A DNA stretch of 64,000 nt. Source: Adineta ricciae. Lineage: Eukaryota > Rotifera > Eurotatoria > Adinetida > Adinetidae. Location: the NCBI GenBank assembly GCA_905250025.1, contig CAJNOJ010000147.1, positions 62,001 through 126,000 of the forward strand, written 5' to 3'. The position numbers and the translations under genes are program-made. The notes under the pieces are model-generated. The model saw only the letters and a program-made list of their open reading frames with translations, did no database searches and was not told where the DNA came from. Positions 43,296 to 54,809 of this stretch are shown in pieces; the stretch's first letter is position 1, and every line of letters starts with the position of its first letter.

Positions 43296-46200
43296 ATGTC
43301 AACGAAAAATGCTTATGAAGAGATTGATGAAGCACAAGAAGATCACTACCAGACAAGTGGACGAATTGAATTACCAGCCAGTACAGATGTCAAGTTGAGT
43401 GAAAACGATAAGCAGTTCGAACACATAGAAATGGTGGGAGTTGCACGACGTTCGCTCGATGTTGTCACAGAGCCGATAGTAAAAAATGAGCGTTTGGTAG
43501 AGAACGTCTTTGGTAAACTGAAATTAACAAATTGGAGTATGTTTGGCACCAATGATGATGAAACTAATCCAATCAGGGGTTATGCTAGTCAGCCTGTATT
43601 GCCGCTTTCGAAAGCATGCGATCCACTGAAAGAGATTCTGTACGAATTGTCACGTTATGTTGATCTGGCATTACAAGAAACACCGGAACAACCACCAGAT
43701 GGATTAACTGTCGATGAAAGTGCTGCTATTCGTCTTTACACAATCGAGTGGGACGCACCACATCGAAGTCTTTATTCGATGCTCAATTCCAATTTGAAAA
43801 AAGCTAATCGCGAAGATCTTCTACCCTATTCCAAGTACCTTAAACTATTCATCAGTGCTCTGGCTAAATTGCCGTGCATTCCATCTTTGACTGTCTGGCG
43901 AGGTGTGACCAAAGATTTGACAGCTGATTTTCCACCAGGTACTCGAGTGACATGGTGGTCATTCTCTTCATGTACAACCGAAATGACTGTGCTGGAGAAT
44001 AATATGTATCTGGGTCGTGAAGGTGACCGAACACTTTTCTCAGTCGAAGCCATCAATGGTCGATCGATACGAGATCATTCGCATTTTGTTACTGAAGATG
44101 AAATTATTCTTCTTCCTGGCACACATATGATTGTTCAATCACAACTTAGCCCAGCATCCAATCTGTACATCATTCATCTGAAACAAGTGAAACCCGACAA
44201 CGAACTATTAGAACTACCATTCGAAGGTATTTGAAAACCTGCTTTATCATTCAATTTTTGTAGTTATTTTGCTTTGTTGAGGTGCGCATCTCTTTCCCGA
44301 AGAAATGTAAGTTTATACTTTTACAGTTTCGCTGCTCTTCGTCTAAACTCATTTCATGCTCATCATAGACATCCTTGGTACTGGAAGAAAAGATTCACGA
44401 TTCCAATTCTCCTGTTGGTACTTGTAATCATTGCAGGCATAGTTCTTGGTGCTGTCCTAGGCACAAGAACAACTTCAACCATCACTCGTACGATTTTTTT
44501 CCATTTCGTGCTTTAAACTCCTCTAGATATTTTAGTTAAACCATGCAACAATCCATTGCAATCATTTGATTATATCACAATTGGACGACATCCATCATCA
44601 GTCGTACTGGGCCATTTCAGAAACAACACTTATATGGATGCAGCAATAACAGTTACCGATGAAAATGATGTCATTATCCTTCTAGGTGATCCAGTGGATA
44701 TTCTTCGTACTTCTAAGATCGCCACAGGCGTGTTACCAATGTTTATTATAGCAGCTGATTTTAATAATGATACCATCCAAGATCTCGCATTCGTCAATAA
44801 TGGTGATGACACGGTCACCATAGCATTAGGTGTAGGAAATGGACTTTTTCCAGAAAAGAAAACCTATTCAGTGGGTACTTCACCTTCCTGTCTGTTATCA
44901 GCTGATTTTAACAAAGACAAAAAATTAGATTTAGTCATAGTGAGCCAAGATACGAATACCGTTGACGTGCTACTTGGTGATGGATTGGGAGGGGTTAAAG
45001 CTTCGACGAACAATTCAGTTGGTTATTTTCCATCGATTATAATATCAGCCGATTTTAATCATGATAGCAACTTAGATTTAGCAGTTACCAATACTTTTGA
45101 TAATACTCTCAGTGTGTTGCTGGGCAATGGTGACGGAACTTTTCAGACTCACGTCACTTATTCCACAGGTTCGTCGCCAATATCTCTCTTATCGGCTGAT
45201 TTCAATAGCGATAATAATCTGGACATAGCTGTAACGAATAGTAAGAACAGTTCGATCAGTATTTTACTTGGCATGCAAAATGGAACCTTTCATCAACAAG
45301 TGATGTTTGTAACAGGTTCTTATCCTGTTTCGATCGGGGCTGCTGATTTTAATAATGACAATAATACAGATTTGGTAGTAGTGAACGGCGAAGAAGATAC
45401 TGTCAGTACTCTGTTTGGCTCTGGAGACGGAAGTTTTCACACTCAAATCAAGTATGCAACGGGTGACAATCCGGTGTATTTGACGGTCGGTGATTTCAAT
45501 AACGATGGTAGCACAGATCTAGCAGTTCTTAACAACGGAGATGCTACTGCGAGTATGTTTTTCGGTCAGGCGAATGGAACTTTGACATTTATACAAGCAT
45601 ACAGTACTGGTAACTCTCCAGTTCTTTTCGCTGTTGCCGATTTCAATAGTGATAGTAAACTAGATTTCGCTGTCGTCGAACAAAGCGACAGTACTATTAG
45701 TGTATTGCTCGGTAGGGGACGTGGAGTGTTCCAGATTGCGCTCAATTATACTGTTGGCAGCAATCCATCCTCGATCATCTCAGTCGATTTGAATAATGAC
45801 AACAAACAGGATTTAGTTACAGTCAGTACTAATGGCAGTACTATCAGTATACTCTACGGACATGGTGACGGATTTTTCAACTCACCTGTGAACCTTACAG
45901 TTGGTAGTTCACCAACTGCTGCTATATCAATGGATCTCAATAAAGACGGGTACATGGATCTCGCAGTGGCAGACAAAGGCGAGAATACTGTTTGCATACT
46001 TCTGAACAATGGTAATAAGACTTTCTATACGTTCCTGAATTATACAGTTGGTGATTGGCCATCTTCTCTCATAGCATCGGATTTTAATAGCGATGGAAAA
46101 ATAGATTTAGCTGTAACCAGCAAGGAAGAAAATATCGTTAGTGTTATACTGAATAAAGGGGACAATACTTTTTATTCCGCAATTAATTATACAGTGGGTA

Positions 46201-46610
46201 AATCACCGTCCTGTGTTGTATCAGCTGATTTAAATAAAGATTCCCATGCCGACTTAATAGTAACTAATTATGGTCAAAATACGATCAGCATTCTATTCAA
46301 TGATGGCACTGCAACTTTTCACACTGCAAAAACTTTTACTGTTGGCAGATATCCAGTATCTGTAGTAGCAGTTGATTTCAATAATGATCAATGTATGGAT
46401 TTAGCAGTGGCAAACAGTGGTAGCAATAGTGCAAGTATTCTACTGGGTAATTGTGATGGAACCTTCCTACCTCAAGTAAAATATACATCGGGAATCGTTC
46501 CGACGGGTCTAGCATCAGGTGACTTAAACAATGACCAGCGACCGGATCTTATTGTGACAAACGGCAAATCGAATGATGCGTATATTTTTCTGAATACTTG
46601 CGCGAACTAG
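43296..46610 (+). CDS. ADP-ribosyltransferase - TM - FG-GAP fusion (haplotype y)
   Basis: Exons 43296-44226, 44282-44306 (25 nt), 44369-44487 and 44536-46610, total 1049 aa. Exon 2, 3 and 4 lengths and all phases are identical to the x copy; exon 1 is one codon longer (ENDKQF for ENEQF). ART residues Arg, SFSS and ExE (TEDEI) are kept, as is the basic-flanked TM helix (IPILLLVLVIIAGIVLGAVL). All 14 FG-GAP repeats are present without indels; the changes inside them avoid the Asp/Asn calcium-loop core in most repeats. Preservation of a 25-nt exon and of frame over 3.3 kb in both alleles is the best internal evidence that the fusion is real. Confidence 0.72.
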
Positions 46611-46634
46611 TGTGAAATTATTACATGAGTATAT

Positions 46635-47591
46635 TTATGAGTATTTCAAAAATTTTCTCATGTCTGTTTGGTCCCAGATCTTGAAGTTTTTCATACGGCA
46701 TAATTCCTGTAGACGCTCATTGTTTTTATTGTTGCGATAATCTCGCACACTTCGGTCAGTTCTTTTCACAGCGATGTAAAGGAGATACCAAGTAAATCCG
46801 CTAATAACTAATTTCTGCCACCAATGCGTCGTCAGGATTGGAGAGAAGAAAACCATAAGAGCAGTCAGTATGACTGAAAGTAGATAGTGAACGATTTCTT
46901 GTTGTACTTTTTGTTGAACAATATCCTGTTTTGTTAAAAATGCTGATCCATAGCCATAAAATTTGTCATCATCAGTTTTGAATGTTGTTACATGTCGAAA
47001 GACAATTGCAATACGATCTTCAACATCGTGTTTTTTTTTCTTCCGGATTCCATGTACATAATGTTTATTTGTCTCTTCGTCCAGTAAGAATAGTGAATTG
47101 CCAGGAAGGTCAAATTTCATGTTAGACGGTCCATCCATCGTACTTTGGCGTTTTTTGAGCAATTCCAATTGTCTTGTAGCACCAAAGCTTACAACAGCGA
47201 TTTTGGAACCGGGTGCTAAATCCAACATTGTGTCACTATGCATGCCCATACTGTCATCACCATCTCGATAATAGATAACATGAGCTAAATTCCAAGTCTC
47301 GCCTGTTTTTTGCTCTATTGAATCTTTAACTTTCTGAATAGTTGGTGTCCATAGGGTGTAAACGATTTTATTTTGAGGAACAGATGACATGGTGCATCGA
47401 TACCAAGGAAAATCACCTGATTCATTCATTGTTGCTTGAAACGCCATTAAACGTGGTAGACGAACGAGTGAAGCATTATCTGTCATTGCATAATATTGAC
47501 CATAATTAACTTCATTACCTTCGGGTCGTAGAGCATTGAATGCATCATTCGCTTCATCAGTTGATAAGAGATTTTCAATTAATTCAGGCAT
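46635..47591 (-). CDS. AlkB-like 2OG-Fe(II) dioxygenase with C-terminal membrane helices (haplotype y)
   Basis: 318 aa, complete. The AlkB fold signatures are visible: GMHSDTM (HxD iron ligands, near residue 117-120), HYVHGIRK (distal His near 179), and RIAIVFRHV with the two arginines that bind 2-oxoglutarate. After residue 230 there are two hydrophobic helices (HYLLSVILTALMVFFSPIL and a second near VISGFTWYLLYIAV) and a basic tail, so the enzyme is probably anchored in a membrane, which is unusual for AlkB homologues. The substrate (nucleic acid or protein) cannot be told. Convergent with the ART-FG-GAP gene. Confidence 0.75.
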   Translation of the reverse strand: MPELIENLLSTDEANDAFNALRPEGNEVNYGQYYAMTDNASLVRLPRLMAFQATMNESGDFPWYRCTMSSVPQNKIVYTLWTPTIQKVKDSIEQKTGETWNLAHVIYYRDGDDSMGMHSDTMLDLAPGSKIAVVSFGATRQLELLKKRQSTMDGPSNMKFDLPGNSLFLLDEETNKHYVHGIRKKKKHDVEDRIAIVFRHVTTFKTDDDKFYGYGSAFLTKQDIVQQKVQQEIVHYLLSVILTALMVFFSPILTTHWWQKLVISGFTWYLLYIAVKRTDRSVRDYRNNKNNERLQELCRMKNFKIWDQTDMRKFLKYS

Positions 47592-48130
47592 CGCTCAGTT
47601 CGGAAGATTTTGTCGATTGAGCGTTTACTTCTCGAAAGAAAAACAAAGTGAAGGCAAGGACAACGTTGCATCATTATTTCAAGCAATGCCTGAAATGACG
47701 TGAATCATGAGACGTAGAAGAACGAAAAGAAGTGTGCCTATAATTGCACATGAGTTCGAATGTACCGACATTGCCATATTGATCCGATTGATGAACATGA
47801 AACGATCTATACCTGACATTCTGTATTTTGCAGCTTCATGATTCAGTAACATAAAACCTCATACATTATGTATTATTTCTTTGGAGATTGGTTTTCTGAA
47901 TAATTGAACAATCTGGCTACAAAGATCATTGGCGCGTGGAAGAAATTATTCGTGTTGCATACACTTCCAATACAATTTATTTAAATCTCGTTTTCCTTTG
48001 AAATTCAATTAACCAGGATCTAGTATTGGGATTCACAGTTCCAGGAAGCATTCGTACATCGCTCATCATTACAACAAAAGGGTCAAAATATTTCTACCTA
48101 AAACAACCGCCAATCATGTTTTGGTCTTTC
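47592..48130. other. Intergenic
   Basis: Upstream region of the AlkB-like gene; counterpart of 51171-51850. Nothing recognised. Confidence 0.4.
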
Positions 48131-48139
48131 ACTGTACAT

Positions 48140-49047
48140 TGTAATTTTCCTTCAGTCAGTACAACGTTCAATTCTCCCGGTCATTGTAGAAAATGAAATC
48201 GAGTATGATGGAGATGTTCGTTTTCAAATTGACACGGAGAATTTCCCTAAGTAAATATAAGGCACCTATTCTGGGGTTTCGCATAAATCTATACTGTGTT
48301 TTTCGAAAACAGAGTACGAAGAAACACTCCGAAGCGGCATGCAAGGAAAGCTCAAAGATAAAAATATCTGTTTGACGTACCGAGCATGTCATGCCAACAC
48401 CAGAAGGAATATACGAAGATTTAAAAATATATAAAACTATTGTTTTCAGAGAAAATCGACAGGATAGTACATGCCAGGAGGAATCAAATCCTGTTTACGA
48501 GCAAAATCAAGATAGATTCATGGAGCTTCTCTCGGTATATTAATGCGTGCTTTTGAATATTGTTAAATCACGTAGTCAAAGCTTCCTGTTAGGATTTACG
48601 AAAGGCAAGATCCGGTAAATGAATTCGTTAATCAGCAGAATAGTCATACCAACAAGTTATTTATAGTAGAACGAGACAATAATAACTTGATTGGCAGAAA
48701 AAACGTTGTTGAATGATTTTTTTTAGAATAATTATACCGCCATTACACACTTATTACCATAAGATATCGTTTTGTTTACTAAAAATTGACTGTAAAAAAA
48801 GGAATTTTTTTAATAGGCGAACGATTTTAGTTGGAATACAGGTCAACGACAAAAACGGGAATTGAAAGAGAGAAGAATAGGTAAGCCATTCTTTTCAAAT
48901 ATTTTCCTCATGAATAATTTTCATACAGAAAAGCAACAATATCAGAAAGATTCTGTTGGTATGAGAAGTTCTTCAAATGACAATGATACTTCCAGTTTAC
49001 GAAAAGTACGTTCACCTGCGTTGAAAAAATTTCGTATGATCATTTGA
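48140..49047 (+). pseudogene. Unidentified coding-like stretch (haplotype y)
   Basis: Several short exon-like pieces: IEYDGDVRFQIDTE (about 48195-48245), MPTPEGIYEDLKIYKTIVFR (about 48390-48450), then 48817-48880 spliced in phase to 48929-49047, giving GQRQKRELKERRIEKQQYQ and a Ser-rich end to a stop. The counterpart in the other haplotype has a stop in the 48817 exon equivalent, so at least one allele is dead or the model is wrong. No family recognised. Confidence 0.25.
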
Positions 49048-49988
49048 ATTTACAAGTGACTCAACAAAACTCCTTGTTTGATTTCCCAATGTACTCGATT
49101 TGATTTTAGATCTTTGCCGCTGACAAAGGTATCTTGCCAAGGCAATATACTAAAAATATTCTAAACCGGACATCATTAATAAACAGGAGGGTAAAAATAT
49201 CTGCTCAATTTCATTTTGTCAGAGAAAGGCACCAGCTCATAGCCATACGGAAGAAAAACATGAAGTAATTTGATAATCAAGAAAAAGCTGACGGTAAGTT
49301 CAGAAACACTAAATGAATTAAATTTTGCAGATATCATTCAAACAAAAAATTCATTACTTAACAACTGGTTGCACGCTTACTAATTTCTGATATTTCCGTT
49401 TGATTCACCTGTGCATTAACGTTTTCCACTATCGCATAGGACAACTGAAATGCAGCTTGATAGATTGCATTTTTCTTGCACGGCGTATTTAACTGAATTA
49501 CATTCAAATATACCTTCAGATATATTTGAATCCAATCTCCACCCGCTATTTTACGTATTAACTTATTCCTGACGATAGTAATACGTTCTTCTGTTTTCTA
49601 ATTAAAACTTGTACACAGCTAATCTTACCAGAAATTAATTACGAATCCAGTGTCATCGTATTTTGCACAGGCGTTTCACTCTGTTTGATGTTTCCAATGT
49701 CTTGCGGTTCAGTGAGATTTGACACACAAATCCATAAATCAGATCTGACTAGGGTTAGACTTGACGTGCCTTCTGAAAAGCTTTTTCCTGTAGTCTCGAA
49801 AACTATATCATAGTGCACATTTTTTTCATAATGTATAATGAAGAAGATTCTTGCATTTCAATTAAAATGATCTCACGATTCAAGTTTATAGTAAAAAATA
49901 TCGTCTGTGATGAACTTTTCTGTAAGGCAAGGAGAAACAGACTTGAACATAAAAATCCGTTCAATTAACCGATTCTTCTTTCTTTAGA
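49048..49988. other. Intergenic
   Basis: No gene seen. Counterpart 52771-53866 carries about 155 bp more. Confidence 0.4.
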
Positions 49989-50491
49989 ATGCAGGCTTTG
50001 GAAATCTTATCGTCTCTATCGATGCTGTCATGTAGTATTTTCGGCGCACTCTGTGCTATTACATTTATCATTATTGTGATACATTATCCTCAATTTTGGA
50101 CGACGACTATTCTACTTGCATTCAATTCAGCGATTGCTGGTTTGATTATTAATGTTGCCAGTGGTAGTCAAGCTCTGTATCAATTGAATTCCAATGGGAA
50201 CGATGCATTGTGTGCATTTCGCGGCTTTCTTCTGCATGCTGCAACAGGCCTTTTGTATCAAACACTGTGCGTGCAAACAATCTATCGACTGTTTGTCGTT
50301 GTCTATGCAACACGACGGTATCTTCAATCGAAGCGAATCATAATATCTATTACAATAATTCAATGGCTCATCTCAATTACTTTTGCTATTCCTGCATTAG
50401 CCTTCGATCGAATTGTTTATCAACCGGGTAGTCGTATCTGTCAGGTAGGATCTACTTTTTCACTAGAATATTTTGAGCATCCGTTTATTTT
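49989..50491 (+). CDS. Rhodopsin-like receptor, exon 1 and intron start (haplotype y)
   Basis: Exon 1 (49989-50444, 152 codons) encodes the first four helices (LSSLSMLSCSIFGALCAITF at the start). The following intron begins GTAGGATC and is cut by the join at 50492, right where the acceptor should be. Same length as exon 1 of the complete x allele at 53867. The missing half is an assembly effect. Confidence 0.72.
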
Positions 50492-50492
50492 N
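50492..50492. other. Single undetermined base: assembly join y to x
   Basis: Left is a receptor intron; right is AlkB coding sequence on the other strand. Confidence 0.85.
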
Positions 50493-51170
50493 TTGAACAA
50501 TATCCTGTTTTGTTAAAAATGCTGATCCATAGCCATAAAATTTGTCATCATCAGTTTTGAATGTTGTTACATGTCGAAAGACAATTGCAATACGATCTTC
50601 AACATCGTGTTTTCTTTTCTTTCGGATTCCATGTACATAATGTTTATTTGTCTGTTCGTCCAGTAAGAATAGTGAATTGGCAGGAAGGTCAAATTTCATG
50701 TTAGATGGTCCATCCATCGTACTATGGCGTTTTTTGAGCAATTCCAATTGTCTTGTAGCACCAAAGCTTACAACAGCGATTTTGGAACCGGGTGCTAAAT
50801 CCAACATTGTATCACTATGCATACCCATACTGTCGTCACCATCTCGATAATAGATAACATGCGCTAAATTCCAAGTCTCGCCTGTTTTTTGTTCTATTGA
50901 ATTTTTAACTTTCTGAATAGTTGGTGTCCATAGGGCGTAAACGATTTTATTTTGAGGAACAGATGACATGGTACATCGGTACCACGGGAAATCACCAGAT
51001 TCATTCATTGTTGCTTGAAACCCCATTAAACGTGGTAGACGAACGAGGGAAGCATTATCTGTGATTGCATAATATTGACCATAATTAACTTCATTACCTT
51101 CGGGTCGTAGAGCATTGAATGCATCATTTGCTTCATCAGTTGATAAGAGATTTTCAATTAATTCATACAT
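50493..51170 (-). CDS. AlkB-like dioxygenase, N-terminal part (haplotype x)
   Basis: 226 codons from the ATG at 51170, including GMHSDTM, HYVHGIRK and the RIAIVFRH arginines, so the whole catalytic domain is present. Cut at 50492 just before the first membrane helix. Differences from the y allele are few (MYELIEN for MPELIEN at the start). The C-terminal end of this allele is at 38468-38655. Confidence 0.72.
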
Positions 51171-51849
51171 CGCTCAGTTCGGAAGATTTTTTCGATTGAT
51201 CGTTTAATTCTCGAAAGAAAAACAAAGCGAAGGCAAGGACAACGTTGCATCATTATTTCAAGCAATGTTTGAAATTACGTGAATCATAAGACGTAGAAGA
51301 ACGAAGAAAAGTGTGTCTACAATTTCACATGAGTTAGAATGTGTCAATACTGTCATATTGATCCGATTGATGAACATGAAACGATCTAATACATTTAGAA
51401 GAATATCGTTCCTAAATTTTTTCTTTTGTGAAATCTTTGAAATACCACTCATAGTTTCCTTCTGTATTTTGCAGCGTCATGATTCAGTAACATAAAACCT
51501 CATACATTCTGTACTATTCCTTCGAAGATCGATTAATAACAGAATCATGCAAACAAATAGGTTTACAAGTATATAATAGACGTAAGCGGAAGAAGACGCG
51601 TAATCATATCATTGGTTTCGGAATGATTGAACAATCTGACTACAAAAATCATTGACGAATGAAAGAAATTGTTCTAGAAAAGTGTGTTGCATCTACTTCC
51701 AATGCAATTTATTTAAATCTCATTTTCCTTTGAAATTATTCGGATTCACAGTTCCAGGAGGCATTCGTACATCACTCGTCGTTACAAAAAATGCTAAGCA
51801 TATTTCTACCTAAAATGAGTGCCAATCATGTTTTGGTCTTCCACTGTAC
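51171..51849. other. Intergenic
   Basis: Counterpart of 47592-48130, with a longer insert around 51.54-51.6 kb. No gene. Confidence 0.4.
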
Positions 51850-52770
51850 ATCGTAATTTTCCTTCGGCTAGTACGATGTTCAATTCCTCCGGTCACTGTA
51901 AAAAGTGAAATCGAGTATGATGGAAATGTTCGTTTTCAAATTGACACGGAGTATTTGGCTAAGTAAATATAAGGCACCTATTCTTTGATTTCGCATAAAT
52001 CTATGTTGTGTTTTCAGAAAACAGAGTACGAAAAAACACTTTGAAGCGGCATGTAAGGAATTTTCAAAGATAAAAATACGTGTTTAACGTACCGAGCGTG
52101 TCATGCTAACATCAGAAAGAATATACGAACATTTAAAAATATATAAAACTATTGCTTTCAGGGAAAATCGACAGGATAATAAATGCCAGGAAGAATCAAA
52201 TCCTGTCGTTTACGAGCAAAATCAAGGTAGATTCAAGGAGCCTCTCTCTGTATATCAATGCGTGCTTTTGAATATTGTTAAATCACGCAGTCAAAGCCTC
52301 CTGGTAGAATTTACGAAAGCCAAGATCCGGTTAATGAATGCGTTAATCAGCAGAACAGTCATACCAAGGAGTTATTTATAGTAGAACGAGACAATAATAA
52401 CTTGATTGGCGCAGAAAAGACGTTGTTGAATGATTCGTTTAGAATAATTATACGGCCATTAACAATAGACCGCACTCATTACCATGATATCGTTTTATTT
52501 TCTTAAAATTCACTGTGAAAGATGGGATTTTTTAAATAGGCAAATGATTTTGGTCGAACTACAGATCAACGATAAGAACGGGAATTGAAAGAGAGAAGAA
52601 TAGGTAAGCCATTCTTTTCAAATATTTTCTTCATGAATAATTTTCATACAGAAAAGCAACAATATGAAAAAGATTCTGCTGGCATGAGAAATTCTTCAAA
52701 TGACGATGATACTTCCAGTTTACGAAAAGTACGTTCACCTGCGTTGAAAAAACTTCGTATAATCATTTGA
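51850..52770 (+). pseudogene. Unidentified coding-like stretch (haplotype x)
   Basis: Counterpart of 48140-49047. The piece starting near 52103 stays open for 92 codons (IYEHLKIYKTIAFRENRQDN at its start). The exon equal to 48817-48880 contains a TAA here, and the terminal Ser-rich exon (KDSAGMRNSSNDDDTSSLRK) is intact. Function unknown. Confidence 0.25.
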
Positions 52771-53866
52771 ATTTAGAAGTGGTTCGGCAAAGTCCTTGTT
52801 TGATTTTCCAATGTACTCAATTTGATTTGATATCTTTCTTGCTGGCAAAGGTACCTTACCAAGACAATATATTAAAAATATTCCAAGTTAGACATCATTA
52901 CTAAACAGTAGGGTAAAAATATCTGTTCCATTCCATTTTGTCAAAGAAAGACACCAGGTCACATCCATACGAAAGAAAAACATGAAGTTATTTGATAATC
53001 CAGGAAAAGCTGACAGTAAGTTCAGAGACACTAAATGAATTAAATTTTACAGACATCATTCAAACAAAAAATTCATTACTTAACAACTGGTTGCACGCCT
53101 ATTAATCTCTTATATTTTCGCTTGATTCACATATACATTAACGTTTTCTAATATCGCATAGAATAACTGAAATACAGTTTGATAGATTGTATTCTTCTTC
53201 CACGGCATATTCAACTGAATTACATTCAAATATACCTTTAGATATATTTGAATCTAGTCCCCCCTCGCTATTTTACGTATTAACTTATTCCTGACGATAC
53301 TAATGCATTCTTCTGTTTTCTAATTGAAACTCAGTACATCGGTAAAGTTAACTATCTTTATACTCAATGAACTGGTGATGTAACGAAAGGAGACTGTGAT
53401 AATTAAAAGTAGGCATACGTTATTAATCCATGCATTGTTACACTGGAGTTGAATGTAATTAGTTCTATTGAAAATTTAATTTAGTCGTCGTACCCAGCTA
53501 ATCTTACAAAAAGTTAATTACGAATCAAGTTTCATCGTATTTTGCACAGGCGTTTCATTCTGTTTAATGTTGACAATGTCTTGAGGTCCAGTGAGATTTG
53601 ACACCCAAATCCCTAAATCAGATCTGACTAGGGTTAGATTTGACATGTGCCTTCTGAAAAGGTTTTTTCTATGGTCTCGAAAACTATGTCATAGTGCACT
53701 TTTTTCATGATGTATAATGAAGAAAATTCTTGCATTTTAATTAAAATAATCTCAAGATTCAAGGTTATAGTATAGAATATCATCTATGATGAACTTTTCT
53801 GTAAAGCAAGAAGAAACAGACTCGAACATAAAATTCATTCAACTAACTGATTCTTATTTCTTTAGG
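52771..53866. other. Intergenic with a 155 bp haplotype difference
   Basis: About 53338-53492 is absent from the other haplotype near 49.61 kb; GTAC is found at both edges. No gene seen. Confidence 0.4.
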
Positions 53867-54809
53867 ATGGAGGCTTTGGAAATCTTATCATCTCTATCGA
53901 TGCTGTCATGTAGTATTTTCGGTGCACTCTGTGCTATTACGTTTATCATTATTGTGATATATCATCCTCAATTTCGAACGACGACTATTCTACTTGCATT
54001 CAATTCAGCGATTGCTGGTTTGATAATCAATGTTACAAGCGGTAGTCAAGCTCTGTATCAATTGAATTCCGATGGGAACGATGCACTGTGTGCATTTCGC
54101 GGCTTTCTTCTACATGCTGCAACAGGCCTTTTGTATCAAACATTGTGTGTGCAAACAATCTATCGACTGTTTGTCGTTGTCTATGCAACACGACGGTATC
54201 TTCAATCGAAGCGAATCATAATATCTATTACAATAATTCAATGGCTCATCTCAATTACTTTTGCTATTCCTGCATTAACCTTTGATCGAATTGTTTATCA
54301 ACCGGGTAGTCGTATCTGTCAGGTAGGATCTATTTTTTGACTAGAATATCTTGAACATCCGTTTATTTTAGGCATCTCTGAATGATCTTGTTATCTTTTT
54401 ATACTTGTCTATGTTCATCTTTTTCTGCCCACTTGCCATTATTGTACCGATTTACATTCGAATTGTGCAGTTTACGAAACAACATTCGTTTGTAACAATT
54501 GCTAATCAACGACGCAAACAACGGGAAATCCGTCTGATTCGTCGTCTTCTCATTATTGTGGCTATGATTTTCTTCATGAGTTTTCCGTACTTAATCTTCT
54601 TTCTTCGTGCTCAATTTTTTGCGAATGCACCAACACTACCATATGCACAGCGAGTCAGTTTTGTTTCCATTTCATTTGGTTACAGTGCATGGATGTTACT
54701 CAACATCCTATTCACGGATAAAGTGCGTAAATATCTGATCACCAAATTACAAATCTCATTAACTTGTGCGAGACACATACGAATAGAACCTCAAACGAAC
54801 ACCCATTGA
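53867..54809 (+). CDS. Rhodopsin-like receptor, 297 aa, two exons (haplotype x)
   Basis: Exons 53867-54322 and 54372-54809 with a 49-nt GT-AG intron in phase 0, after ICQ and before ASLNDLVIF. The ATG at 53867 follows a run ending TTCTTTAG; an upstream in-frame ATG at 53786 exists but the copy at 49989 lacks it. Seven helices: the TM3 end reads QTIYRLFVVVY (divergent DRY), and TM7 ends MLLNILFTDKVRKYL (divergent NPxxY). Short basic C-tail. AATAAA at 54931 is a likely polyadenylation signal. Ligand unknown. Confidence 0.75.
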
